This document shows positions 1-9,033 of a DNA stretch of 64,000 nt, in pieces. The notes beneath the pieces were generated by a model, which saw only the letters and a program-made list of their open reading frames with translations, had not been told where the DNA came from and ran no database searches. The DNA is from Hymenobacter sp. GOD-10R (lineage in GTDB: Bacteria; Bacteroidota; Bacteroidia; Cytophagales; Hymenobacteraceae): contig NZ_CP141184.1 of NCBI RefSeq assembly GCF_035609205.1, positions 186,001-250,000 on the forward strand, in the 5' to 3' direction. Position 1 is the first letter of the stretch; each line of letters opens with the position of its first letter. The position numbers and the translations under genes were made by a program.

Positions 1-396
1 GTAAGCCAGCGAGGCGAGGGCAAACTCGTAGGTCCAGTGGGCGTGCACCACTTCGGGCTTGTACTGCCGTAGCAAGGCAAGCATCTGCTTGCGCTCGAAA
101 CGATAGAAATCGATATTACGACCGATTCGCTTGCCATTCTGGCGGAAGGTGCGCTTGCGGCACGGCGCCACAATATAGGTTAGCTGTCCTTCCTCGTGCA
201 CGAAGGGCGGCTTGTCGTCGTCCATCTGCTCGTCGATGGTAATAGCGACTACCTTGTGTCCGCGCCGAATATATTCCTTGATCAGATTGCTAATGAGGGG
301 AGCTCCGGCGCGCCCTTGCGGATACGATTTGCCCTGCCACACCGATTCCGGTAGCAAGTCACTCGTTGCAATAGGCGCTACTATTCCGATAAACAT
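1..396 (-). CDS. Glycosyltransferase family 4, N-terminal part (cut by left edge)
   Basis: An open frame of 132 codons starts at the ATG at 396 and runs off the left edge, so only the N-terminal donor-fold half is visible. It begins MFIGIVAPIATSDLL and has a glycine-rich segment (QGRAGAPL) followed by HVVHAHW-like text (PEVVHAHWTYEFALASLAY), the usual first Rossmann domain of GT4 (GT-B fold) enzymes that transfer a sugar from a nucleotide-sugar donor. It is the last visible gene of the minus-strand exopolysaccharide operon, 83 bases after the next gene upstream. The acceptor and sugar cannot be read from the sequence. The family call is fairly safe; the GT4 C-terminal EX7E motif is outside the window. 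Confidence 0.75.
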   Translation of the reverse strand, partial: MFIGIVAPIATSDLLPESVWQGKSYPQGRAGAPLISNLIKEYIRRGHKVVAITIDEQMDDDKPPFVHEEGQLTYIVAPCRKRTFRQNGKRIGRNIDFYRFERKQMLALLRQYKPEVVHAHWTYEFALASLAY

Positions 397-479
397 TGTT
401 ATGTTCTAATATTTTCAGGACTGGTACGTTCGTAGCCCTCGCAGGTTGCGTGGGATAACGGCGAAGCCTAAGTAGGACT

Positions 480-1508
480 CTACCTCAGCACCGGGCTAGG
501 TTGCTCGGCCGTGGCTTTGGGCTTGGTGGTGGGGCTTTGGAGGTTGGAGGCCACAGGTTTTTGTCCAGCGAAGAGGCGACGCATAATGGCCGACACCCGG
601 CTGCGCAGAAATTCGTTGAAGCGTTTCCTGTCGCGTTGCCGGTCCTGCCGTACGTACGCCGGATGCACCAGCGGGAAAGCTAGGTCACGGGCAGGCACTG
701 CGCCCATCATATCGCCGTCGTCGTGGGTGTGAGTCGAGTTATTACCGAAGCCGATGTTACCTACCAAGTTCACCGCCGGCACAATGTACAGGCCCGAGTT
801 CATCCCGATAGTGTATTCCCACTGGTAATCCCAGACGTCGGCGGGCTGAGGTAGGCGCAACACCGCGGCCATCTTCGATAAGCGGTAGCGCTTCTCCAAG
901 GGGCTGGTGAACATACCGTCGAGCGCACCGGTCTTTACCGCTTCCTGGAAGCCGGTAAGGTTGTAATCGTAGAGCACCCAGGCGCGGCGCCAGGTAGCCC
1001 ACCCCCAACTATTGCGCTGCGTAGAGAAGTAGTAGGAGGGCGCACCCGGCGTCAGCGGCTCTTGGGCTTCCGAGCCGAAGTTGTTGCCGCCAATGTGCAT
1101 CACGCGGGTATCGTCGCGGTAGCGGGCGAGCAATTCTTGACAGAAGGAAAAGAAGCTAGGTGCCGGCACGCAGTCGTCTTCCAGGATGATGCCTTCCGTT
1201 TCGTGACTGAAGAACCAATTGATGGCCGTAATGGGAGCAATGCCGCAGTTCAGGTTGCGCTCCTGGAACAGCGTAAAAACCTCGCAGGGCCAATCCACTT
1301 CTTGCACCACGGCACGGGTAGCGGCGCACTGGTCGACGTCGGTTGGGCGGTTGGCGCGCGGACCGTCAGCTGCTACATAGAGTCGTGTGGGGCGCGCTTG
1401 ACGGATGGTTTCAAACACCCGGCGCGTGGTATCAGGACGGTTGAAAACGAGTAGAAGAACCGGAGTCTGCAGAGCCGCCTCGGGTTGCGGTGTGGAAGAC
1501 TGAGGCAT
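480..1508 (-). CDS. GT-A fold nucleotide-sugar transferase (glycosyltransferase family 2-like)
   Basis: 342 residues, no signal peptide or membrane segment. The N-terminus (TPVLLLVFNRPDTTRRVFE, from about residue 16) is a typical GT-A opening. A DxD-like metal and donor motif is visible as ILEDDCVPAPSFF near residue 110, followed by HIGGNNFG. It resembles bacterial proteins annotated as nucleotide-diphospho-sugar transferases (the HlpA-like group). It lies in the exopolysaccharide operon between a Wzy/ligase-type membrane protein and another glycosyltransferase, so a role in adding a residue to the repeat unit or a decoration is inferred. Sugar specificity is unknown. The C-terminal ~35 residues are low in complexity and basic. 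Confidence 0.75.
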   Translation of the reverse strand: MPQSSTPQPEAALQTPVLLLVFNRPDTTRRVFETIRQARPTRLYVAADGPRANRPTDVDQCAATRAVVQEVDWPCEVFTLFQERNLNCGIAPITAINWFFSHETEGIILEDDCVPAPSFFSFCQELLARYRDDTRVMHIGGNNFGSEAQEPLTPGAPSYYFSTQRNSWGWATWRRAWVLYDYNLTGFQEAVKTGALDGMFTSPLEKRYRLSKMAAVLRLPQPADVWDYQWEYTIGMNSGLYIVPAVNLVGNIGFGNNSTHTHDDGDMMGAVPARDLAFPLVHPAYVRQDRQRDRKRFNEFLRSRVSAIMRRLFAGQKPVASNLQSPTTKPKATAEQPSPVLR

Positions 1509-1535
1509 AGGACGACGGAGTTAGCGAAGGGAGAA

Positions 1536-2831
1536 TTAAGCAGGTATCAAAGCTGACGGCTGGGCTTCCGGCTCCGGCATAAAGGGCACGGCAGGGTCAA
1601 GCGCCGGCGGCGCGGGCACGGGCTCTGCCACCGCCGCCATGATCAGGCCTAGCAAGCCAAAGTGATAAGTGGACCAATCGTAGGAAGTGCCGAAGACAAT
1701 AAGGCTGCCAAAGTAGGCCACCAGCGCCGCCGTATCGGAATCCATGCGCCGCGACTTAAGCAGGCGACGCCCCACGCTGATAAACGGTACCAACAGCACC
1801 AGCAGGATACCTAGGATGCCAAAGTAGAAGGCGCGGTCGAGGTAGAAGTTGTGGAAGTGATGACCGGTGTGGTCGGGCCACATAGGGGCGTCGCTGCTGG
1901 GGTCGTAGAACTGCATCGGCACGTCGAAGCCTTCGAGGCGCCAGCCGGCAATGGGGCGCTTTTGCACCAAAGGGATGTACGATTCGATCTGCTTGAGGCG
2001 CCAGCTGCCCGTGCCTTGCTTATCGGCGTTGGCAATGTCGTCGATGCTCTGCTCGAAGCGCGATACCACTTCCGGGTTATTCAGCACAATCATGGTCAGG
2101 CCCAGCGAACCTAGGATGGCCGGCAAGCCGATCAGCAGAATCATCTTGGCCGGCGAGAAGCGCGTCGTCTTAGCTAGGCGCAGCAACAGCAAGTCGACGG
2201 GCACGGCAATGATGGTGGCAATCCAGACGGAGCGGTGCTGCAAGAACACAATCAGCGGCATGCAGACGAAGAAAATTAGCAGTGCTGTGAAAGAGTTGCG
2301 CAGCAAAAAGCGGTTCAGGAAGAACAGCGCTACTATCACGAGGAGATAAGCTGAGGAGGAGTTGAAGCCGCGCTCATTCTCTACGAAAGCATTCAGGCTC
2401 AGTGAATCACGGTGTAAGATCAATAGGTTTGCCATTAGCACCAGTACCAGCACGTTGATCAACTGCGAGAAAGGCGGCATGCCGTAGCGCCGGTGAAAGG
2501 CGTAGAGGCCAAAGGTGATGAGCAGCACGAAGAACTTGTTGAACACGTGCGGGTACACGAGCCATGAATTCCACCCCGCGTACGACTCCAGCACCAGCCA
2601 CACAATAACACAGACCCAGGCCAAGAACCACTTCTTTACAATGGGTTGCATGTAGCGCCAGAAGAGAATAACGCAGGCTAAGCCACCGCCGAGCAGGGCG
2701 TAGTTAAGGTATTTCAACTGCTCTGGCTCTTGGTCGACCATGGAGCCATAAAGGAATTCCCAGAACACTGAGCAGGTGCAGAAGACCGCCAGCATGGGCA
2801 AGATTCGGAGAAAGTCTAAACGGATTTTCAT
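1536..2831 (-). CDS. O-antigen ligase / polysaccharide polymerase (Wzy-like) membrane protein
   Basis: 431 residues with about ten to twelve hydrophobic segments spread over the whole length and one longer extracytoplasmic loop (around residues 250-320, containing SRFEQSIDDIANADKQGTGSW and GHHFHNFYLD in separate parts). That layout, with a large loop bearing conserved His and Arg residues between late membrane segments, is the hallmark of the Wzy polymerase / WaaL ligase superfamily, which polymerises or ligates undecaprenyl-linked glycans at the periplasmic face. Being in one operon with a flippase, a Wzc-type kinase and an export lipoprotein, the polymerase role is the better guess. Sequence conservation in this family is poor, so polymerase versus ligase is not settled. 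Confidence 0.7.
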   Translation of the reverse strand: MKIRLDFLRILPMLAVFCTCSVFWEFLYGSMVDQEPEQLKYLNYALLGGGLACVILFWRYMQPIVKKWFLAWVCVIVWLVLESYAGWNSWLVYPHVFNKFFVLLITFGLYAFHRRYGMPPFSQLINVLVLVLMANLLILHRDSLSLNAFVENERGFNSSSAYLLVIVALFFLNRFLLRNSFTALLIFFVCMPLIVFLQHRSVWIATIIAVPVDLLLLRLAKTTRFSPAKMILLIGLPAILGSLGLTMIVLNNPEVVSRFEQSIDDIANADKQGTGSWRLKQIESYIPLVQKRPIAGWRLEGFDVPMQFYDPSSDAPMWPDHTGHHFHNFYLDRAFYFGILGILLVLLVPFISVGRRLLKSRRMDSDTAALVAYFGSLIVFGTSYDWSTYHFGLLGLIMAAVAEPVPAPPALDPAVPFMPEPEAQPSALIPA

Positions 2832-2864
2832 GACACCAGACGCTGTAGAAAGGGCAGCCGTTAC

Positions 2865-4094
2865 TCAAACGCGCTCTTTCGTGGAAAGGGTACCTGTGAA
2901 GGTGGGTGGGATAGAAGGCGCAGTGGTCGTAGCCTCCGACTTGGCCGATGTGCCGCGCCGGGCTAATTCAAAAAAAGCTAGGGTATCTTGCAGCATCACG
3001 GTGGCGTCGAAGTGCTTCTCGCCCCGGGCGTGCTGTCGTTGTTGCAGCTCCTGCCGTTTGGTTGCCGAACTGAGCAAGGTTTGTAGCCGCTCTGCCATCA
3101 CGCTAGGTGCCGCCGTGACGGGGACCAAGGCTTCGGGGGTATCGGCTAGCAGCTCCGGGATGCCGCCCACGGCCAGCGCGACGGCCGGACACTGCGCTGC
3201 CATGGCTTCGATCAGTACCAAGGGGCAGTTCTCGCGCAAAGCGGCGTGCACGTACAAGTCGGCGGAGCGGAGCAGGGCCATGATGTCGCGGTGGTAGCCG
3301 AGCAGAAAGACGTGGTTACTTAGGTCGGCATCAGCTATCATCTGGCGAAGCAGCGCTTCATCCTCCCCTTGACCAACCAGCACCAGCACAAAGTCTGTTT
3401 GTCCGCGCTTGAGCTCGGCTGCGGCCTGCACCAAGTAGCGCTGGTTCTTGCGCGCCTCCAGCTGCCCTACGTTCAAGATCACTGGCCGACCGGCAAATTG
3501 CTGGCGCAGGTCGGGCGTGGTGGGTGCGGGCACTTGGGGCGGCTGGTTCATGGCGAGGCCATTGTACACCACCGTATGGCGGGCATCGGAAGCTAGCCAA
3601 GGTAGGCTGCGCCGCCGCACGTAGTCAGAAACCCCAATAAAGAAGCGCGTGCGGCTGAGCAGAAAGTTGTACCAGCGGTGCAAAAAGCGGGCGGTGAGCC
3701 CCGTAAATCCTTGCTGATGAATAAGCTCTTCGGCTGGGTGGTCGTTGAAGTGAGCCGTTACAACGACAGGTGCTTGGTCGCGCAATGCGAGGCGAGCGGC
3801 CCAGCCACTGCTCACGTCCTGGGCATTCACCACATCATACTGGGCCGAGCGGTCGATGGCAAAGAAGATTTCGGCCGCCTGGGTTAGCTCAATGCCGATC
3901 TGCTTGCCAAACACCATACCTAGCCCCCGACGAACAACCCCAATTACCCGGCGCACCACGGGCCGCAGGCTATCCTGCGTCACTAGCGTAACGGTGTGCC
4001 CTTGTGCCCGCAACAGGGAGGCAAGGCGTTCATAATGAACGCGTACTCCCGACGGTGCCGTTGGAACAATCAGTGAAGTAAGCAGGATATTCAT
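2865..4094 (-). CDS. Glycosyltransferase family 4 (GT-B fold)
   Basis: 409 residues. The N-terminal domain opens MNILLTSLIVPTAPSGVRVH, with a glycine-rich donor-side loop. The C-terminal domain has VILNVGQLEARKNQRYL, VGQGEDEALLRQMI, and HAALRENCPLVLIEAMAAQ, the last being the EX7E-type motif that binds the nucleotide sugar. These are standard GT4 signatures for cytoplasmic retaining enzymes that build lipid-linked repeat units. Its ATG overlaps the stop of the flippase gene by four bases (4091-4094), which suggests translational coupling in the exopolysaccharide operon. Sugar donor and acceptor are unknown. Confidence 0.85.
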   Translation of the reverse strand: MNILLTSLIVPTAPSGVRVHYERLASLLRAQGHTVTLVTQDSLRPVVRRVIGVVRRGLGMVFGKQIGIELTQAAEIFFAIDRSAQYDVVNAQDVSSGWAARLALRDQAPVVVTAHFNDHPAEELIHQQGFTGLTARFLHRWYNFLLSRTRFFIGVSDYVRRRSLPWLASDARHTVVYNGLAMNQPPQVPAPTTPDLRQQFAGRPVILNVGQLEARKNQRYLVQAAAELKRGQTDFVLVLVGQGEDEALLRQMIADADLSNHVFLLGYHRDIMALLRSADLYVHAALRENCPLVLIEAMAAQCPAVALAVGGIPELLADTPEALVPVTAAPSVMAERLQTLLSSATKRQELQQRQHARGEKHFDATVMLQDTLAFFELARRGTSAKSEATTTAPSIPPTFTGTLSTKERV

Positions 4095-5698
4095 GAAGGC
4101 ATAGAGCTAGAAAGCGGATCGAAGGAGAAGAGCAATGCCTTCCGTCGTTCCAAGAACATTTCGTAGCGAAGCAGCAGCGCCCGCCCAGCAGCCGGTATCA
4201 CCGACAGTTGCTGAAGGCGCGATAAGAGCTGTTGGAGTGGCGAGCGGAGCTCGGGTGAGGGCCAGCGCAACACCACGGCACCTAGCACGATGGCACCCGT
4301 CAGCATTTGCACTAAGAGCGTAACCAGCGTTGGTAGGTGCAGTGGACGAATCAGCAGCGACACGACTAGGAGGCCAGTGCCAACCGCCGCCGCATTGATC
4401 AGTCCCGGTACATAGATGGCAAACAGCCGACGATACGGAATACCAATATCGTTGTGGGTGATGCGCATGTAGAGGAAAGTTCGCACCACTTCACCGGTGC
4501 CAATAGCCGCCGCAATACCGGCCAAGCCAAAGCTGCGGAGCAACCCGAACAAGCTAGCCAGCAGAAGCATAAACTCGATGTTGAGAATAATCTTCTGCCG
4601 TAGGTTGGCGCGAGCATCGGCTACTACTCCGGCGAAAAGTGTGGTCATGCTCAGCGGGATAGAGATACACAGCACGCGCAGAATCGGCACCGAAGCAGCC
4701 CAGCGCGGACCTAGCAGCATCTCGACCAGCTCGGGCGCCGCTACGGCTACTCCCGCGCACAGCGGCATTACTACCGTGGCTACCAACGTGCTGCTAGTGA
4801 GGTACAACGAACGCACACGCGCTACGTCATCCTTCACTTTGCTAAACGCTGGGAAGGCAACCCGCGCCAAGCTGTTGGTCAGGAAGTACATGGGCAGATA
4901 CAGCAGCATGTAAGCGCGGTTGTAAATGCCCAGCAGCACCGGACCTAGCAACCGTCCAATAAGCATGGTGTCGAGGTTGCCATTGATGAACTCTAGAAAG
5001 CTGATAATTGAAACCCGGCTGCCGTAGCCCAGCAACTGCTTGTAAGCGTTCCACTTAAAGATGAGCTTCATGGAGTGGCGCACGACCAAGTAGCTCATGA
5101 TGGCTACTAAGAGTTGCTGAGCGAGAGTACCCGCAATGAGGCTCCAAACGCCTCCGATGTGTAATAAGCCCTTGCTCGTGGCCCAGGCTAGGGTAACACC
5201 CACACCACCGTACCCAAGGATATAAGCCGCTACTTCTATTTTGGCGAGTACTTCAAAGCGCATTTCCCGGCGCAGCAAGCTCGTCGCCGTCATGCCGAGG
5301 CCCACGAAAACGAAGCCCAGCGACTGAAACCGCACCAGCGATACCACCGCCTCATTGTTCAGAAAGAAGGTAGCCAAGGGCGCTAGCAAGCAAGCTAGGA
5401 CGGTAACTACGGCACCTAGCCCCAAGGAAGCGGTAAAGGAGGCGCGCACGTCGTCTTGGCTGATGGTAGACCGCTGCACGATGGCATGACCAATGCCCAT
5501 CTCGGCGAAGTAGGTGCCGAAGCGGAGCACCACACCTGCCATGGCCACTAAGCCGAACGCCGCCGGGTCGAGCAAGCGGGCCATAATGGCGGTGTAGCCA
5601 ATCTGCATAAGCGCCGTTGCCACGGAGGCAGCGGTGGTCCATTGTACGCCGCGAACCGCCGCCGACGTAAGGCTTTTAGGGCTAGCAATAGTACTCAT
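4091..5698 (-). CDS. Polysaccharide flippase (Wzx-like, Polysacc_synt family)
   Basis: 535 residues with about twelve to fourteen membrane segments. The N-terminus contains AVRGVQWTTAASVATALMQIGYTAIMARLLDP (residues about 14-45), the typical start of MOP-superfamily flippases that move undecaprenyl-linked repeat units to the periplasm. Positively charged short loops and the later segment GSRVSIISFLEFINGNLDTMLIGR agree with the WzxC-type branch. It follows the Wzc-type kinase gene by about 100 bases that contain a strong hairpin, and overlaps the downstream glycosyltransferase by four bases. Transport substrate is inferred from context only. Confidence 0.85.
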   Translation of the reverse strand: MSTIASPKSLTSAAVRGVQWTTAASVATALMQIGYTAIMARLLDPAAFGLVAMAGVVLRFGTYFAEMGIGHAIVQRSTISQDDVRASFTASLGLGAVVTVLACLLAPLATFFLNNEAVVSLVRFQSLGFVFVGLGMTATSLLRREMRFEVLAKIEVAAYILGYGGVGVTLAWATSKGLLHIGGVWSLIAGTLAQQLLVAIMSYLVVRHSMKLIFKWNAYKQLLGYGSRVSIISFLEFINGNLDTMLIGRLLGPVLLGIYNRAYMLLYLPMYFLTNSLARVAFPAFSKVKDDVARVRSLYLTSSTLVATVVMPLCAGVAVAAPELVEMLLGPRWAASVPILRVLCISIPLSMTTLFAGVVADARANLRQKIILNIEFMLLLASLFGLLRSFGLAGIAAAIGTGEVVRTFLYMRITHNDIGIPYRRLFAIYVPGLINAAAVGTGLLVVSLLIRPLHLPTLVTLLVQMLTGAIVLGAVVLRWPSPELRSPLQQLLSRLQQLSVIPAAGRALLLRYEMFLERRKALLFSFDPLSSSMPS

Positions 5699-5746
5699 CG
5701 AATAAGGAGATAAAAGGGCGCAAAAAAGGTGTGTGAACAGCGGGAG

Positions 5747-5789
5747 CTCCGGACCTGCGCGCGAAAAGAGGAGGATGGCAGGTCCGGAG
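5747..5789 (-). other. 12-bp-stem hairpin inside the exopolysaccharide operon
   Basis: Arms CTCCGGACCTGC (5747-5758) and GCAGGTCCGGAG (5778-5789) are perfect complements with a 19-base loop. It lies between the autokinase stop and the flippase start. There is no T-run right after it on the minus strand (a run of six T comes about 20 bases later), so it is not a textbook terminator. It may act as a partial attenuator or as an mRNA stability element. Confidence 0.5.
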
Positions 5790-5797
5790 TAATAACA

Positions 5798-8179
5798 CTA
5801 ATAGATCGACGATTTGCCCTTGTAGCGATACTCGTAGGTTTGGGCAAAATGCACGTCGTTGATAATCATATAAATCTGCTTCACCTTTTGGTCGCGGTGC
5901 AGTTCGCTGATCTGGTTCACCAAGCCACGGTCGGTGTAGTTTTGGCGCACCACATAAATGTTGGCGTCGAGGTAGCGTAGTAGCACGAAGAACTCAGCCA
6001 CGTAGCCCATGGGTGGAATGTCGACCAGCACGTAGTCGTAGTCTTCGCGCAGCTGCTGCATCAGGTCGCTTAGGCGCCGGCTTTCGAGCAGTTGTGTGGG
6101 GTTCTCCGGAATTGGGCCGCAGCACACAGCATCTAGGTTCGGCACGTCAGTGGATATGCGGGCTTCTTCCAACGTGCTCGTGCCAGCCAGGTAAGTGCTT
6201 AGGCCGTGCGCCCGACGCGTATCGATGCCGAAGTAACCGGCCATCGTAGGGCGGCGCATGTCGCACTCCAACAAGATGACGCGGCGGCCTCCCTGGGCTA
6301 GCTCGGCCGCTAGGTTCACCGTGCAAAAGGTCTTGCCCTCGCCCGGCACCGACGACGTCACGCCGATAAACCGCTTATCCGGTCCAGTAGATAGATACTG
6401 CAAGCTCACCCGAATCGAGCGGAAAGCTTCTGAGATGGGGCTACGCGGATCGTGCAGCATCGACTGCTTGTCGGCGCTAGTGCCATGGGGTACCACACCT
6501 AGCAACGGGATGTTGGTTACTTTCGATAGATCGTCTTTGCTCTGGATGCGACGGTTGGTTTTGTCGCTCAGCAGCACAATACCCGTCGGGATGGCCAGGG
6601 CCGCCAACAAAGCAATTAGGCCTACTAAACCAGGCTTGGGTGCCGATGGACCGATGCCGTTCTGCTTGGCCGGATCAACTACTTTCTTATCAGTACTGTT
6701 GGTAGCCAAAGCAATAGCTGCTTCGTTACGCTTCTCTACCAACAGGTTGTAGTTCTTGTCGGTGAAGTCACTGCGGGTTCTGAGAGCCGCTAGGCGGCGC
6801 TCATTCTCTGGCATCTGACTGATCTGCGTGCGCACCTGGGCAAGCTGGTGGTTTACATCACTCAAGCTGATATTGGCCGTGCGGATCAGGTTAGCTAGGG
6901 TCTGGATCAGCGACTCCTTGGTATTAACAATCTGCTCATCCAAACTCAATAACTGGGGATTGATAGCAGTAGCGTTGAGCGCCACAGACGTCCGCTCTGC
7001 GTTGAGCTTGGCAAGTTGCTGCACCAGCGCTAGGATAGCCGGATCTTCGATACCAGCAGTGCTAGGCGAAGCCGTTTGACCGGCGGCGCGGCGGCTGCGC
7101 ATGTACCCGATCATGTTCTGGTAATATTTCAGGTTGGTAGCCAAGCGAGCCTGTGCCGACTGCAGCTCACTTTGGCGTTGAATGCCGGCTCCCGACTGTG
7201 CAGTAGCATCTACCACCCCGGCCGAAGCTCGGAATGAGCTAACTGCTTCCGCCGCACTGAGGCGAGCCTGCGCAATCTTATTGATTTCGTTGTCGAGGAA
7301 GGTGATGGTCTTGCGACCAATCTGGTTTTTCTGGTTAAGGTCTTCCTCCACGTACACTGCCATCAGCGTATTCAGAAACTGCGTTTCCTTGCTGGGTACT
7401 GAGCCCTGCGTGGCGAGTTCCAGGATGCGCGACTCGTGCTCGATGGGTTTCACTTTCAGGCGGTTCTGGTAATCACCTACCAAGCTAGGCATGTCTTGCA
7501 GCTTGAAGAAGAACCGCTCTTTCGTTGGCATGGCTGGGTAGCTAGGCTCGGGTGCAATAACGGCCGTCAGCAGCGGGCTGCGGAGGGTGTCGCCAGCGCG
7601 CACCGTTTGGTCGAGTTGCGTACCTAGAACTTCGCGTACCAGTTCGCCGGAAGCTAGCTGGTGTAGTTCACCCTTCTTAATATCAGCATGCACCCGGTAA
7701 CGACCGTCTTGCTGCGGCTCCACGTAAATCGGCACGCCCACGAGCTGTGGCTTATTAGGCACGGGCAGCACCCGAAAGGGTACGCCGCCAATAGCTTGCT
7801 CGCGCACTTGCAGGTTCTTCACCGAGTTCAGCCACGAGTCGGGCACGGTATAATAGGATACCGCGAAGGGCAGCCGCGTGAGAGTGCGGCGCAGCATGTC
7901 GGTAGAAGTAAGCAAGCCTACTTCGTCCTCCAGCTTCATGCCTTTGTCCTTCGGGTCAAGTAGTTGCAGGAGCTCCTGTGCCTGCTTGGAGCCGGTGCTT
8001 TGGTTACCAATCAGAAGCGTAGAGCGAAAATCGTACGTAGGGGCTTTCACTTGCAGATACATCCAGGCAGAAAGCCCAGCTATCAGTACAGAAGCTAGAA
8101 AAAGAGGCCAACGCTTGCTGAGCTTAAAAAACAGCTCATGCAAGTCAATTTCATCGGAAGCAGTATGACGCGATTCCAT
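5798..8179 (-). CDS. Wzc-type polysaccharide co-polymerase / tyrosine autokinase
   Basis: 793 residues. An N-terminal Wzz region with a first membrane segment at about 24-43 is followed by a long periplasmic coiled-coil region (about 150-510), a second membrane segment (about 515-537) and a cytoplasmic BY-kinase domain. The kinase shows Walker A SVPGEGKT (Lys near 616), Walker A' VILLECDMRRP, and Walker B YVLVDIPP (near 717). The C-terminus ends with a tyrosine cluster TYEYRYKGKSSIY, the autophosphorylation tail. It controls chain length and export of the exopolysaccharide with the outer-membrane lipoprotein encoded just upstream (47-base gap). No cognate phosphatase gene (Wzb-type) is visible in the window. 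Family assignment is firm. Confidence 0.93.
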   Translation of the reverse strand: MESRHTASDEIDLHELFFKLSKRWPLFLASVLIAGLSAWMYLQVKAPTYDFRSTLLIGNQSTGSKQAQELLQLLDPKDKGMKLEDEVGLLTSTDMLRRTLTRLPFAVSYYTVPDSWLNSVKNLQVREQAIGGVPFRVLPVPNKPQLVGVPIYVEPQQDGRYRVHADIKKGELHQLASGELVREVLGTQLDQTVRAGDTLRSPLLTAVIAPEPSYPAMPTKERFFFKLQDMPSLVGDYQNRLKVKPIEHESRILELATQGSVPSKETQFLNTLMAVYVEEDLNQKNQIGRKTITFLDNEINKIAQARLSAAEAVSSFRASAGVVDATAQSGAGIQRQSELQSAQARLATNLKYYQNMIGYMRSRRAAGQTASPSTAGIEDPAILALVQQLAKLNAERTSVALNATAINPQLLSLDEQIVNTKESLIQTLANLIRTANISLSDVNHQLAQVRTQISQMPENERRLAALRTRSDFTDKNYNLLVEKRNEAAIALATNSTDKKVVDPAKQNGIGPSAPKPGLVGLIALLAALAIPTGIVLLSDKTNRRIQSKDDLSKVTNIPLLGVVPHGTSADKQSMLHDPRSPISEAFRSIRVSLQYLSTGPDKRFIGVTSSVPGEGKTFCTVNLAAELAQGGRRVILLECDMRRPTMAGYFGIDTRRAHGLSTYLAGTSTLEEARISTDVPNLDAVCCGPIPENPTQLLESRRLSDLMQQLREDYDYVLVDIPPMGYVAEFFVLLRYLDANIYVVRQNYTDRGLVNQISELHRDQKVKQIYMIINDVHFAQTYEYRYKGKSSIY

Positions 8180-8226
8180 ACTAGCGAATTAGAGAGTGAA
8201 GAAAGGGTAGCGGAACAGCGGTGGGG

Positions 8227-9033
8227 TTATTTCTTGTCGAGGGCAAAGGTCAGTAGCAGCACTACCGCCGAGATGCCCGAAAAGACGAGGGCTAGGTTGG
8301 TAACGTTGCCCCGGGCCGCACGGGCGCGTAGCGGTTCTACGTACAGCGCATCGTTTGGACGGAGGTAGTAGTATGGTGATTGGAGTAGTTTAGGATCAGT
8401 TAGGTTCAACAGCACTACCTCCGAGCCTTTAGCTGTTTGGCGGATAAGCTTAATATTCTTGCGGTTGCCGAATTCCGTTAGGTCGCCGGCCATGCCTAGC
8501 CCCTCCAACAAAGTGGCTTGCGGGTTATAGATAAAATAGCGACCCGGTGTGCGTACCTCACCTAGCACGGTTATCTTAAAGCTAAGCAGCTTGACCAGCA
8601 CATTGGCGTCGCGGATGTAACGCGTTACTTGCTGTTGGATAACTCGTTGTGCTTGCTCGATGGTCAGATTGCGCACAGAAACCTTGCCAGCTGTGGGGAG
8701 GGTCACGTTGCCAGCTTCATCTACTGGGTAACCTGACAAGTACAAAGTGCCTGGGTCACCAGAATAGATTGATTGAGTGCCGTTTAAGTTAAATTGTTCT
8801 GTAAGAGAGGATTGGGCGCTCTGCACGCGGACGCTGAGCACGTCATTAGGTTGAATATGGTAAGCGGGCGGAGCATTATCGATGTTTGTTGGAGTTTCTG
8901 TAGAATACTTAGCACCCTGCAGATAGGGTAGTTTGCTTTGAGTTATGCAGCCTTCCAACCCTAGCAGCGACAAAAGGGCGAACAACAGTCCTAGCAAAGG
9001 ATTTCGCCGCCCGCAATGTGAAGAAAACAACAT
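8227..9033 (-). CDS. Polysaccharide export outer-membrane lipoprotein (Wza-like)
   Basis: 268 residues from the ATG at 9033. A longer frame to 9114 would need a TTG that lies inside the predicted promoter, so it was rejected. The N-terminus MLFSSHCGRR plus a hydrophobic stretch ends in LEGC, a lipobox. Next come a Poly_export domain (YHIQPNDVLSVRVQSAQ) and a SLBB-type segment (ITVLGEVRTPGRYFIYNP), then LRPNDALYVEPL. A C-terminal hydrophobic segment (LALVFSGISAVVLLLTFAL) anchors it. In this family the protein forms the periplasmic/outer-membrane conduit that docks on Wzc, whose gene is next in the operon. It heads the visible exopolysaccharide operon. Confidence 0.9.
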   Translation of the reverse strand: MLFSSHCGRRNPLLGLLFALLSLLGLEGCITQSKLPYLQGAKYSTETPTNIDNAPPAYHIQPNDVLSVRVQSAQSSLTEQFNLNGTQSIYSGDPGTLYLSGYPVDEAGNVTLPTAGKVSVRNLTIEQAQRVIQQQVTRYIRDANVLVKLLSFKITVLGEVRTPGRYFIYNPQATLLEGLGMAGDLTEFGNRKNIKLIRQTAKGSEVVLLNLTDPKLLQSPYYYLRPNDALYVEPLRARAARGNVTNLALVFSGISAVVLLLTFALDKK

